This document shows positions 1-7,739 of a DNA stretch of 64,000 bases, one piece after another. Both the position numbers and the translations under genes were made by a program. This stretch comes from Paenibacillus tengchongensis (GTDB taxonomy: Bacteria; Bacillota; Bacilli; Paenibacillales; Paenibacillaceae): positions 1-64,000 of the forward strand of contig NZ_WACP01000013.1 of the NCBI RefSeq assembly GCF_008973665.1, written 5' to 3'. The notes beneath the pieces were generated by a model. That model saw only the letters and a program-made list of their open reading frames with translations, made no database searches and had not been told where the DNA came from. The first letter of the stretch is position 1; every line of letters begins with the position of its first letter.

Positions 1-97
1 GTAAGACCCCTTGAAGACGACGAGGTTGATAGGTTGGAGGTGGAAGTGCAGCAATGCATGGAGCTGACCAATACTAATCGGTCGAGGGCTTATCCAA
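1..97 (+). rRNA. 23S ribosomal RNA, 3' end (partial)
   Basis: The window opens inside a 23S rRNA gene. The segment ending in GACCAATACTAATCGGTCGA and then GGGCTTATCCAA is the conserved 3' terminus of bacterial 23S rRNA (the helix that pairs with the 5' end). The gene continues left of the window. A 5S gene follows after about 130 bases, the usual order in an rRNA operon. The exact 3' end is estimated to within a few bases. Confidence 0.93.
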
Positions 98-227
98 AAT
101 TACCCCAAAAAGTGAAGCGAAGGCTTCGGAGAGTACACCGAGTACTTTTCGGGGACCCCGGGACACCGAGTAAGGGCTAAAACGCACATTCGTTTCGATC
201 CAGTTTTCAGGCGATCAAGGCCTGCCG

Positions 228-344
228 TTTGGTGGCGATGGCGGAGGGGTTCCACGCGTACCCATCCCGAACACGACCGTTAAGCCCTCCAGCGCCGATG
301 GTACTTGGACCGAAGGGTCCTGGGAGAGTAGGACGCCGCCAAGC
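228..344 (+). rRNA. 5S ribosomal RNA
   Basis: The length is about 117 bases. It begins TTTGGTGGCGATGGCGGAGG, contains the conserved CCCATCCCGAACACG loop and ends GGACGCCGCCAAGC, so the first and last bases pair as in all Firmicute 5S RNAs. It lies downstream of the 23S tail after a spacer (98-227) with small hairpins that are probably processing sites. A rho-independent terminator follows directly, so this is the last gene of the rRNA operon and no trailing tRNAs are present. Confidence 0.95.
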
Positions 345-350
345 ACATGG

Positions 351-388
351 AAAGCCGCATTTGACATCATGTCATTTGCGGTTTTTTT
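351..388 (+). terminator. Terminator of the rRNA operon
   Basis: A long stem is formed by AAAGCCGCATTTGACA and its near-perfect complement TGTCATTTGCGGTTT around a tiny loop, followed by a run of T. It sits seven bases after the 5S gene. Confidence 0.9.
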
Positions 389-487
389 GTGTTAAGTTGT
401 AAAGACTTATATTATAAAGGGTGCTTATCGTTTATTGAGAACTCTATGGTAGCTTGTCTAATCTTCCACCTTAAGGGGGCAGCAGGC

Positions 488-1183
488 ATGCGCGGCAAAA
501 TCATTAGTATCAGTGGACTTGATGGTGCTGGAAAAACAACACAGTTGAATCTTTTACAAAAGAGATTGCAACAAATGCAACTCAACTGTACTGCTTTGCA
601 ATTTGAGGTAGAGGACTATGGGGAACGAGCGAAGCAAAAGCTAACAGAGTTATCACAATATGACGTAGTTTTTACCAGGCTCTGTTTGGACTGGAAACAT
701 AGATTTCCGTTAATGCATGACTTTGTTTATACGGATGAACTTCAAAATGGCGGAAATGCAATGGCTGTCACTTCTGTGTTTGCCGGGGGTTGTCTGCAGG
801 TTTACCACGAATGTCTCGACCCGCTTTTAGAGAAGGGAATCCACCTGGTATTGGACCGGTATTGGTACGATGATATTGTTTACAGAAGTTTTTGGATTGA
901 AGAAGCTGCAATTCGTTCGTTGTACCAATCTATTCCGGCAGCGGATTTAGCAATTTTTTTAGATATACCACCAAGCCTTAGCTATGAGAGAAATCGGCTG
1001 CGTGCAGATGGTAAGAGCCCCTTGATGAGAGATATCAAAAACGTGACGATATTATCCGAAAGGTTCAATGCGCTTGCGCAGAAAGAGAACATGCTCATAG
1101 TAGATGGGACTCAAGAGCTGGAGGCAAAACACCATATTATATTTCATAAAGTCCTCGCTCTTCTGGAAACCGACCCGATATAA
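488..1183 (+). CDS. Thymidylate-kinase-like nucleotide kinase
   Basis: The product (231 aa) belongs to the P-loop dNMP/thymidylate kinase family, which phosphorylates deoxynucleoside monophosphates with ATP. The Walker A motif GLDGAGKTT lies near the N-terminus, DRYWYDDIVYR in the middle matches the family's DRY region, and RNRLRADGK looks like the lid. Start: the ATG at 488 has AAGGGGG eight bases upstream; the longer open frame from 389 has no ribosome-binding site. It stands alone between the rRNA terminator and the next gene, away from the holB/recR context of the housekeeping tmk, so it is probably a second, divergent copy. Base composition is lower in GC than the genes that follow, which may indicate transfer. 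The substrate cannot be told from the sequence. Confidence 0.8.
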   Translation: MRGKIISISGLDGAGKTTQLNLLQKRLQQMQLNCTALQFEVEDYGERAKQKLTELSQYDVVFTRLCLDWKHRFPLMHDFVYTDELQNGGNAMAVTSVFAGGCLQVYHECLDPLLEKGIHLVLDRYWYDDIVYRSFWIEEAAIRSLYQSIPAADLAIFLDIPPSLSYERNRLRADGKSPLMRDIKNVTILSERFNALAQKENMLIVDGTQELEAKHHIIFHKVLALLETDPI

Positions 1184-1230
1184 ACATACCAGAGGTTTAC
1201 TAAGGTGTTGATGGCCTGAAATAAAAAAAC

Positions 1231-1392
1231 TTATGCACATGTGGATAGCGTTGATTTTATCCATATGACCCAAGTACTCCCCAGATTGCTGTGGATTTCA
1301 GGAGAGGTTATGTGGATACAGCGCATGGATGTGGATGAAATAATGAAGGAGCGAATAAGTTATGGACAAGACAAGCAACTTACTGTGGACAG
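1231..1392. promoter_or_regulatory. Cluster of DnaA-box-like sequences
   Basis: TTATGCACA (1231-1239) fits the DnaA box pattern TTATNCACA. TGTGGAT cores follow on the opposite orientation at 1240, 1290, 1311 and 1330, and TGTGGACAG lies at 1384 just inside the next gene. Several differ from the canonical 9-mer at the last one or two bases. Six such cores in 160 bases is far above chance. Whether DnaA binds is an inference. Confidence 0.4.
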
Positions 1393-2111
1393 AGCGTTTT
1401 TTTGTTCATGCCAGCGATACCGATTTCCGTTCCAGGGTTAAGCTTTCCTATCTTCTTGATATCATGCAGCGTGCTGCAGATTCGGCTGTCAGCAGTTTGG
1501 GCCTGGATATGGAGAAGATAATAGAGGCAAGAATGGGCTGGATGGTCATCACAATGAAGCTGGAGATTAAGCGCCTGCCGCAGCCGAACGAATCGCTAAC
1601 CGTGCAGACCTGGAGCAAGGGTACCAGGGGAGCACTCTGGCAGCGGGATTACCGGATATTTGACGAAGAAGGGCTGGAGATTGCTGTAGCTCGTTCCATC
1701 TGGGCGCTTGTGGATATCGATAAAAGAAAGATTCTCCGCCCCTCAGCGCTTCCGGTCACAGTGGAGCCTTATCTTGCGGACTCTGTGGGAAACTTGCCCG
1801 ACAAAGTGATGATTCCGGACGATGAACCGCTGGAGGAAGCTTACCGCTATCAGGTGAGATACAGCGGGCTCGATAACAACGGTCATCTTAACAATGCCCG
1901 TTATGTCGATTTATGCTGTGATGCATTGTCGCTGGAAGAGTGGGAGGAATCGGAGCTTACCGGCCTTCATATTACATATGCGCAGGAAGCTACTTTCGGG
2001 GATGAGATCGCCGTCTGGCGCTCAGCCTGGACCGGAGAGGGGATTTATGTCCGTGGGCGGGGCGACAGGCATGTTTGCTTTGAAGCCTGCCTTCAACTTG
2101 CTAAGCCGTGA
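1362..2111 (+). CDS. Acyl-ACP thioesterase (FatA/FatB-type)
   Basis: The 249-aa product matches the acyl-ACP thioesterase family (PF01643), built of two hotdog folds. Such enzymes release fatty acids from acyl carrier protein in the cytoplasm. The N-terminal hotdog starts with the family-like FVHASDTDFRSRVKLSYLLD. The second hotdog has the catalytic-type DNNGHLNNARYVD, with the Asn-x-His arrangement typical of the family. Start: the ATG at 1362 has GAAGGAGCG eight bases upstream. The gene is followed by its own terminator and appears monocistronic. In Gram-positive bacteria these proteins are often annotated only by homology, and chain-length preference cannot be read from the sequence. Confidence 0.88.
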   Translation: MDKTSNLLWTERFFVHASDTDFRSRVKLSYLLDIMQRAADSAVSSLGLDMEKIIEARMGWMVITMKLEIKRLPQPNESLTVQTWSKGTRGALWQRDYRIFDEEGLEIAVARSIWALVDIDKRKILRPSALPVTVEPYLADSVGNLPDKVMIPDDEPLEEAYRYQVRYSGLDNNGHLNNARYVDLCCDALSLEEWEESELTGLHITYAQEATFGDEIAVWRSAWTGEGIYVRGRGDRHVCFEACLQLAKP

Positions 2112-2145
2112 GCATAACAAAGGCACATACTTTAGAGAGCTTATC

Positions 2146-2182
2146 AGCAGCTAACCGCATCTACGGAGAGCTGCTTTTTTTA
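2146..2182 (+). terminator. Terminator after the thioesterase gene
   Basis: AGCAGCT and AGCTGCT form a perfect 7-bp stem around a 16-base loop, followed by seven T residues. Confidence 0.8.
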
Positions 2183-2378
2183 TACCATTTATTCACAGGA
2201 TGTCACAAATCGCTGATCAGGGTTCGTTATATAGGTGTACAAGGAAAATGGAGGTGATTTTTTTGGAGCAAGGCAACCCCGGGGTTATACGTTTCTGAAT
2301 TGCTCATTGGCTGTGACTCCTTTCGGCTGGCGACTAGCTATATTTTATACAGGGAGGGCGGTTTCCGCCTGATGATAT

Positions 2379-2405
2379 TTGCGGACTTTTGAATAATGGT
2401 ATAAT
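2379..2405 (+). promoter_or_regulatory. Probable promoter of topB
   Basis: A perfect -10 TATAAT (2400-2405) has a weak -35 TTGCGG (2379-2384) at a short 15-base spacing. It lies 28 bases before the topB start. The rest of 2183-2378 contains no gene I can support; a tiny ORF there is discussed among the findings. Confidence 0.5.
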
Positions 2406-2433
2406 AAGTTGTTGATGGAGAAAGGAGCGTACT

Positions 2434-4572
2434 ATGAAAGCATTAGTATTGGCAGAGAAGCCGTCCGTTGCGCGGGAAATTGCGCGGGTGCTGGGCTGCG
2501 GCAACAAGCAGAAGAGTTATATGGAAGGACCGAAGTATATCGTAACCTGGGCTTTGGGCCATCTGGTAGGGCTGGCGGAGCCGGAGGATTATAATAGCAA
2601 GTATGCGTCATGGGCGCTGGAGGATCTGCCGATTCTCCCAGACAAAACCAAACTGAAGGTGCTGCGCGAGACCAGCCAGCAGTACAAGGCGGTCCAGCAT
2701 CTGATGAACCGTCAGGATGTCGGCGAGCTGATTATCGCGACCGATGCCGCGCGGGAAGGCGAGCTGCTGGCACGCTGGATCATGAACATGGCGGGCTGGC
2801 GCAAGCCGTTCAAGCGGCTGTGGATCTCCTCGCAGACAGATAAGGCCATCAAGGAAGGATTCGCCGCATTGCGTCCGGGCAAGGATTTCGACCGGCTGTA
2901 TGAATCGGCGCGCTGCCGCGCGGAGGCGGACTGGATGATCGGGCTGAACGTGACCCGGGCGCTGACCTGCAAATTCGGGGCGCCGCTGTCGGCCGGACGT
3001 GTGCAGACGCCGACGCTCGGTATGATCATGGACCGGGAAAATGAGATTACGGGCTTCCGCTCACAGGAATATGAGCTGCTGAGTGCCGATTTCGGCAGCT
3101 TTCAGGCCGGCTGGCGCGCTGCGGGCGGCGACGGGCGGATCTTCGACAAGGCGAAGACCGCTGCGCTTAAAGAGAAGCTTACCGGGCGCACCGGCAAGGT
3201 CGTGAAGGTTCACAAAAGCGAGAAATCCGAGCCGCATCCGCTGGCCTATGACCTGACGGAGCTGCAGCGGGACGCGAACAAGAAGTTCGGCTTCTCGGCC
3301 AAGCAGACGTCCAGCGTACTGCAGCGCCTGTACGAGCAGCACAAGCTGGTGACTTACCCGCGTACGGACAGCCGCTATCTGACGGCAGATATGACCGGGA
3401 CCCTCAAGGAGCGGCTGGAAAGCGTAGCCGTCGGCCCGTATGCTCCATTGGCCCGGCCGCTGCTGCGCAAGCCGCTGCCGGTTACCAAGCGCATTGTCGA
3501 TGACAGCAAGGTCAGTGATCACCATGCGATTATTCCGACAGAGGAAACGGTGCTGCTCAATCAGCTGAGCCCGGAGGAGCGCAAGCTGTATGATCTGATC
3601 GTACGCCGTTTTATCTGCCTGTTCTATCCGGCGGCGCGTTACGATGCGGTGGCCGTTACCGTCAATGTAGAAGGTGAAAGCTTCTACATTAAAGGTACTA
3701 CCGTCAAAGATGCCGGATGGCGTGAGGTGTACGGCGGAGATATGAGCAGCGACGAGGACGAGGATGACGCCGGGGATGAGCCGGCTGCGGGCAGTGTGAA
3801 GCTGCCGGAGCTGCGAGAAGGGGAGAGCGTCAAGGTGGAGCGCTGCCTGATCCGCTCCGGCCGGACCCAGCCGCCCAAGCGGTACACGGAAGCTTCGCTG
3901 CTGACGCAGATGGAGAAGCACGGGCTGGGCACACCGGCTACCCGCGCCGACATCATTGAGAAGCTGGTCAACTCGGATACGCTTGAACGGCAAGGAAATT
4001 CGCTGCACCCGACCGGCAAAGGCAAGCAGTTGATCGGGCTCGTTGCGGCGCAGCTGCGTACGCCGGAGCTGACGGCGCGCTGGGAAGCGGAGCTGGAGAG
4101 AATCGCCAAGGGGCAGGGGAGACCGGAACCCTTCCTGCAAGGCATCCGGGGCATGGCCAAGGAGCTGGTGGCAGGCGTCAAGAACAGCAGTGCGGAATAC
4201 AAGCCGCATAATGTCTCGAACAGCCACTGTCCGGAGTGCGGCACCCGGCTCCTGGAGAAGAAGACCAAGCGCGGCAAGCTGCTGGTCTGCCCGGCCGACG
4301 ACTGTGGATATACCCGGGCGGGCGAGAAGCGTCTCTCGAACCGCCGCTGTCCGCAGTGCCACAAGAAGATGGAGCTGAAGGAAGGCAAGGCGGGAATGTT
4401 CGTGCAGTGCCTGGGCTGCGGAATCACGGAGACGCTGGATAAAGACCACAAGCACATCAACAAACGCGAACAGCAGAAGCTGGTCCAGCAGTACAGCAAG
4501 CAGGAGAGCGCCGGCACAAGCCTGGGCGACCTGCTCAAGGCGGCCATGGAAGCGAAGGAGAAGGGTAAATAG
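2434..4572 (+). CDS. topB: DNA topoisomerase III
   Basis: The 712-aa product is a type IA topoisomerase, which breaks one DNA strand through a 5'-phosphotyrosine link and acts on replication and recombination intermediates. The Toprim domain starts at residue 1 (MKALVLAEKPSVAREIA), followed by TDAAREGE with the metal-binding acidic residues. The catalytic tyrosine is Y308 in TYPRTDSRYL. The C-terminus has two zinc-ribbon-like blocks, CPECG...CPADDCG and CPQCHKKM...CLGCG. The length is close to the Bacillus enzyme (about 727 aa). The start has AAAGGAGCG upstream. The C-terminal fingers and overall size favour TopB over TopA. It stands with its own promoter and no close operon partner. Confidence 0.95.
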   Translation: MKALVLAEKPSVAREIARVLGCGNKQKSYMEGPKYIVTWALGHLVGLAEPEDYNSKYASWALEDLPILPDKTKLKVLRETSQQYKAVQHLMNRQDVGELIIATDAAREGELLARWIMNMAGWRKPFKRLWISSQTDKAIKEGFAALRPGKDFDRLYESARCRAEADWMIGLNVTRALTCKFGAPLSAGRVQTPTLGMIMDRENEITGFRSQEYELLSADFGSFQAGWRAAGGDGRIFDKAKTAALKEKLTGRTGKVVKVHKSEKSEPHPLAYDLTELQRDANKKFGFSAKQTSSVLQRLYEQHKLVTYPRTDSRYLTADMTGTLKERLESVAVGPYAPLARPLLRKPLPVTKRIVDDSKVSDHHAIIPTEETVLLNQLSPEERKLYDLIVRRFICLFYPAARYDAVAVTVNVEGESFYIKGTTVKDAGWREVYGGDMSSDEDEDDAGDEPAAGSVKLPELREGESVKVERCLIRSGRTQPPKRYTEASLLTQMEKHGLGTPATRADIIEKLVNSDTLERQGNSLHPTGKGKQLIGLVAAQLRTPELTARWEAELERIAKGQGRPEPFLQGIRGMAKELVAGVKNSSAEYKPHNVSNSHCPECGTRLLEKKTKRGKLLVCPADDCGYTRAGEKRLSNRRCPQCHKKMELKEGKAGMFVQCLGCGITETLDKDHKHINKREQQKLVQQYSKQESAGTSLGDLLKAAMEAKEKGK

Positions 4573-4608
4573 AGATCAAGTGTACGGATAGAAGAAGCGG
4601 GGGATGGA

Positions 4609-5862
4609 ATGGCTATCACGAAAAAGCAGCGGAAAGCGGTAGACCGACCTGCCGCTCTGGAGAAGAATAAAGACAGCCGATGGTTCTTCCTGGTGATTGT
4701 ATTTATGTTCTGGTTCTCCTCCTACATTTATGTACCGGTGTTGTCACCCTATGTGGAGTCTCTTGGTGCATCGTATACGATGGTCGGGGCGGTGCTAGGC
4801 GTATATGGGCTGGTACAGATTCTGTGCCGACTGCCGATCGGCATCGGCTCGGATATGTTGAACCGCCGCCGGCCGTTCGTCCTGCTCGGACTGCTGGCCA
4901 GCGGAGCGAGCTGCCTGCTGTTCATGGCCGGGGCGCATCCCGGCTGGGCGCTGGCCGCGCGCGCCGTAGCGGGAGTTGCAGCATCGGCATGGGTGGTATA
5001 CTCGGTGATGTTTGCCGGGTATTTTCCAAAGGAGGATGCGGGCAAAGCGATGGGCATGCTGCAGTTTGCCACCGTCATTGCCCAGCTTGCCAGTATGCTG
5101 GTCAGCGGGACAATTGTCGAGCATTGGGGCTGGAACGCCCCGTTTATGATCGGACTTGTTGTGGCGGCTGTGGCAGCTTTACTCACCCTGCGCCTGCCGG
5201 AACAACAGGCGGAGCGCCATACCGGTGGGATTCAGATCAAGGATCTAGCATCGGTGGTCAGGGAGCCGCTGCTGGTTAAGGTCTCCCTGTTATCTGTACT
5301 CGCGCATTGTGTGCTGTTTATTACCATGTTCGGTTATACTCCGAATCAGGCGCTTGCCCTGGGTGCCGCCAAAAGCGAGCTGGGCTGGCTGACACTGGCC
5401 TTTATGCTGCCTCATGCCATAGCGACGCTGTACGGCTCGCGCCTGCTCGGCGGGCGGCTGGGCGACCGCGGCACACTGCTGCTGGGCTTTGCCGGAACAG
5501 CGGTATTTACGCTGCTGATTCCTGCGGCGCCGACCTTGGCCGTACTGTGTGCCACGCAGGTGGGCAACGGATTGATGCAGGGGCTGATTTTTCCGTTGCT
5601 GCTTGGCAAGTCGGTATCCGGAGTGGAGCCTTACAAACGGGCTACGGCAATGGGATTCTACCAGGCCGTATATGCGGTCGGGATGTCCGGCGGACCATTC
5701 GTGGCAGGGTGGGTAAGCTCAGCCTATGGACTCCGGGGCGGGTTCTGGCTGGGTGCAGCAGCAGCAGCGGCGGCAGCGGTATTGTCCTGGGTCTGGCTCA
5801 GGGAGCGGGAGAATGCGGGTGCTGTCATGCAAAGTAAGGTTGTGGACGCGAAGGAGCGGTAA
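4609..5862 (+). CDS. MFS transporter
   Basis: A 417-aa inner-membrane protein with about 12 hydrophobic segments. The first lies after a 30-residue basic N-terminal tail (FLVIVFMFWFSSYIYVPVL). The loop between helices 2 and 3 has RLPIGIGSDMLNRRRPFVL, a recognisable version of the major-facilitator motif G-x-x-x-D-x-x-x-R-R, and a related RLLGGRLGDRG appears in the second half. The arrangement fits a drug or metabolite exporter, but the substrate cannot be told. The gene starts 36 bases after topB and could be read through from it. AT-rich regulatory sequence is not obvious in front. Confidence 0.85.
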   Translation: MAITKKQRKAVDRPAALEKNKDSRWFFLVIVFMFWFSSYIYVPVLSPYVESLGASYTMVGAVLGVYGLVQILCRLPIGIGSDMLNRRRPFVLLGLLASGASCLLFMAGAHPGWALAARAVAGVAASAWVVYSVMFAGYFPKEDAGKAMGMLQFATVIAQLASMLVSGTIVEHWGWNAPFMIGLVVAAVAALLTLRLPEQQAERHTGGIQIKDLASVVREPLLVKVSLLSVLAHCVLFITMFGYTPNQALALGAAKSELGWLTLAFMLPHAIATLYGSRLLGGRLGDRGTLLLGFAGTAVFTLLIPAAPTLAVLCATQVGNGLMQGLIFPLLLGKSVSGVEPYKRATAMGFYQAVYAVGMSGGPFVAGWVSSAYGLRGGFWLGAAAAAAAAVLSWVWLRERENAGAVMQSKVVDAKER

Positions 5863-5873
5863 CAGGCTGAGGA

Positions 5874-5903
5874 TTGGTCTTTTGCCGCCAGGGGTACTAT
5901 AAT
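5874..5903 (+). promoter_or_regulatory. Promoter upstream of the DUF1294 gene
   Basis: TTGGTC (5874-5879) and a perfect TATAAT (5898-5903) are separated by 18 bases, 40 bases before the start codon at 5943. Confidence 0.55.
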
Positions 5904-5942
5904 GAATAGTAGAGGGAAGCTCAGGAGGAGGAGCCGGAAGCG

Positions 5943-6209
5943 ATGGTTAGGGGAATACTGCTGTGGTTTGTCATTATTAATGTGATCGGGTATGTCGTCA
6001 TGGCCGAGGATAAGGATAAGGCGCGCAAACGGCGCGACAGAGTGCCGGAGAAGACGCTGTTCCTGCTGGCCTTTATGGGCGGGGCCCTCGGTGTGCTGAT
6101 AGCGATGTACCGTAAACGGCACAAGACACGGCATGCTTCCTTCCGGATCGGAATTCCGCTCTTGCTGCTGCTTAACTTCGTACTCTACGGGTATTTTCTG
6201 CAGTCATAG
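5943..6209 (+). CDS. DUF1294 family small membrane protein
   Basis: An 88-aa protein with three hydrophobic segments: residues 4-19 (ILLWFVIINVIGYVVM), about 39-54 (LFLLAFMGGALGVLIA) and the C-terminal stretch IPLLLLLNFVLYGYF. Between the first two is a charged loop (KDKARKRRDRVPEKT), and RKRHKTRHASFRIGIP precedes the last. This matches the DUF1294 family, whose function is unknown. AGGAGGAGG nine bases before the ATG supports the start. It has its own promoter and is followed by the universal stress gene. Confidence 0.85.
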   Translation: MVRGILLWFVIINVIGYVVMAEDKDKARKRRDRVPEKTLFLLAFMGGALGVLIAMYRKRHKTRHASFRIGIPLLLLLNFVLYGYFLQS

Positions 6210-6310
6210 AATTGGCAGTTCCGAAGCCCGGATCAGATCCGGACAGGCTGCGGAGCAAGAGCCCCGCGGTGAGGGGTAATTTTACGATGATACAGAAAGA
6301 GGTGGCGTAC

Positions 6311-6745
6311 ATGTTATTCTCGAAAATTCTGCTTGCCTACGACGGTTCCAAAGCTTCCAACAAAGCGCTTGAGCGGGCGATTGAACTGGCCAAGCTCACT
6401 CCGGGTTCATCGCTGCATGTCGTCCACGCCTTTGAGTTTCCGCGGTTCTTCATCGGGGAGGCGCTGGCGCCCCTGCCGGCTTCCGTAAACAAGGATTATT
6501 ACGATTTAGCGGTTCAGACTACGGATGAGGTTAAAGGACGCCTTGAAGCCGAAGGACTGAATGCCACAGTGGAACTGCTGCAAGGCTCACCAGCCGAAGT
6601 CCTTCTGAATTATGCAAACGAAAACGGCATCGATGTCATTGTCATCGGCAGCCGGGGACTGGGCGGTATCCGCGAATTCGTCCTGGGCAGTGTCAGCCAC
6701 AATGTGGTTCAGAGCGCCCGCATTCCGGTGCTGGTCGTTAAATAA
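6311..6745 (+). CDS. Universal stress protein (UspA family)
   Basis: A 144-aa cytoplasmic protein of the Usp fold. It begins MLFSKILLAYDGSKASNKAL, where the DGS is the start of the nucleotide pocket, and ends with the ATP-binding signature VIGSRGLGGIREFVLGSVS. Members bind ATP or AMP and respond to stress; the exact role is not known. Start: the ATG at 6311 is preceded by AAAGAGGTGG. The longer open frame from 6212 adds a non-homologous leader without a ribosome-binding site. The gene ends at a terminator and is separate from the purine operon. Confidence 0.9.
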   Translation: MLFSKILLAYDGSKASNKALERAIELAKLTPGSSLHVVHAFEFPRFFIGEALAPLPASVNKDYYDLAVQTTDEVKGRLEAEGLNATVELLQGSPAEVLLNYANENGIDVIVIGSRGLGGIREFVLGSVSHNVVQSARIPVLVVK

Positions 6746-6758
6746 ATATAGTGAAGAG

Positions 6759-6785
6759 AGGAACGCTGCGGCGTTCCCCTTTTTG
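6759..6785 (+). terminator. Terminator after the Usp gene
   Basis: GGAACGC-TGCG-GCGTTCC forms a tight stem-loop followed by CCTTTTT. It isolates the purine operon control region from upstream transcription. Confidence 0.85.
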
Positions 6786-6824
6786 TATGCGGCAGCTGGT
6801 GGCATGACCGCTTGATTTGTGCCC

Positions 6825-6869
6825 AAAAGCGAACAATTGGGAGACAAGATATAACAATGTTCGTGTTTA
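6825..6869. promoter_or_regulatory. Pair of PurR operators (PurBoxes)
   Basis: Two copies of a PurBox-like sequence face each other. One is AAAAGCGAACAAT at 6825-6837. The other is on the minus strand at 6857-6869 (seen on the plus strand as ATGTTCGTGTTTA, that is AAACACGAACAT reversed). Both carry the central CGAAC of Bacillus PurR boxes and are spaced as such paired boxes are. They lie just upstream of the -35 element, the usual place for PurR repression, which PRPP relieves. Binding itself is inferred. Confidence 0.75.
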
Positions 6870-6871
6870 AG

Positions 6872-6901
6872 TTGACATCAAGTGTAGGGCATTGTTAAAC
6901 T
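6872..6901 (+). promoter_or_regulatory. Promoter of the purine operon
   Basis: A perfect -35 TTGACA (6872-6877) is followed, 18 bases on, by TAAACT (6896-6901) as -10. Transcription would begin just before the riboswitch aptamer at 6913. Confidence 0.7.
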
Positions 6902-6912
6902 GAACCTATGAA

Positions 6913-6985
6913 GAGCTCGTATATATCCGGGAATAGGGCCCGGAAGTCTCTACCCGGTAACCGTAAATTGCCGGACTACGAGGAA
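6913..6985 (+). promoter_or_regulatory. Guanine-class purine riboswitch aptamer
   Basis: The three-way junction of the purine riboswitch is clear. P1 is CTCGTA (6916-6921) with TACGAG (6977-6982). P2 is CCGGG...CCCGG with the loop AATAGGG. P3 is CCGG...CCGG with the loop TAACCGTAAATTG. The conserved core TCTACCCGGTAACCGTAAA is present. The specificity base in the J3/1 strand (GGACTACGAG) is C at 6976, which pairs with guanine; adenine riboswitches have T there. Guanine or hypoxanthine binding would favour the terminator at 7101-7151 and shut off the operon. Confidence 0.95.
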
Positions 6986-7100
6986 ACAGGAACGCCCCAG
7001 CGGCCTTAAAGCGCTCCCCGGATAGCCGGGGCGGCGGGCTGTGTACTGCCGCATGCCGCAATTCGGCGGATGCCGGCATAAGCCACCTGTTCTCCTGCAG

Positions 7101-7151
7101 AAGTCCGGTCCACCCGCGAGTCGCTTGCGTTTGGAATCCGGGCTTTTTTGT
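7101..7151 (+). terminator. Riboswitch-controlled terminator ahead of purE
   Basis: AAGTCCGG at 7101 pairs with CCGGGCTT before seven T residues. Inside, TCCACCCGCGAG pairs with CTTGCGTTTGGA with a small internal loop. The region between the aptamer and this stem (6986-7100) is GC-rich with several competing hairpins, as expected of an expression platform. Confidence 0.8.
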
Positions 7152-7233
7152 TCTGATTTATGGGATACTGGTAGAGAAGGGGGAACCTATACCGGCGAGC
7201 TAGAATACAGAGAACGGAAAGGCAGGTTGAAGC

Positions 7234-7719
7234 ATGTCTGTACAGGTTGGAGTAATTATGGGCAGCAAGTCGGATTGGGAGACAATGGAGCATGCCTGTG
7301 CCGTGCTGGAGGAATTAAAGGTTCCTTATGAGAAAAAGGTTGTCTCCGCGCACCGTACGCCGGACTTGATGTTCCGTTATGCGGAGGAAGCCGCGGGCCG
7401 GGGACTCCGCGTTATTATCGCCGGTGCGGGCGGCGCTGCGCATCTGCCGGGAATGGTGGCAGCGAAGACGGTGCTGCCGGTCATCGGCGTGCCGGTGCAG
7501 ACCAAGGCCCTGAACGGCCTTGATTCGCTGCTCTCCATCGTACAGATGCCGGGCGGCATTCCGGTCGCTACGGTGGCAATCGGCCGTGCGGGTGCGGTGA
7601 ACGCCGGCCTGCTGGCGGCGCAGATCATCGGCGCCTACGAGCCGGAGGTGGCCGCGCGGGTAGCCGCGCGGCGCGAGGCTATCCAGCGTGAAGTGCTGGA
7701 TAGCAGCGACAGCCTATGA
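7234..7719 (+). CDS. purE: N5-carboxyaminoimidazole ribonucleotide mutase
   Basis: The 161-aa product is class I PurE, which moves the carboxyl group of N5-CAIR to give CAIR in purine synthesis. GVIMGSKSDWETM at the N-terminus is the phosphate/nucleotide-binding signature. SAHRTPDLM carries the catalytic His, and AGAGGAAHLPGMVAAKTVLPVIGVP is the conserved core (here interrupted for length after the first residues). It is the first gene of the operon and its start has AAAGGCAGG upstream. Its stop codon overlaps the first possible purK ATG (ATGA). Pairing with PurK is the usual route that avoids direct use of CO2. Confidence 0.97.
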   Translation: MSVQVGVIMGSKSDWETMEHACAVLEELKVPYEKKVVSAHRTPDLMFRYAEEAAGRGLRVIIAGAGGAAHLPGMVAAKTVLPVIGVPVQTKALNGLDSLLSIVQMPGGIPVATVAIGRAGAVNAGLLAAQIIGAYEPEVAARVAARREAIQREVLDSSDSL

Positions 7720-7739
7720 GACAGGGGGAACCGGGCAGC

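Noticed and set aside
3061..4455. 464-codon minus-strand frame inside topB
   Set aside because: It is the GC-driven shadow of topB; the plus strand has the full set of topoisomerase motifs.
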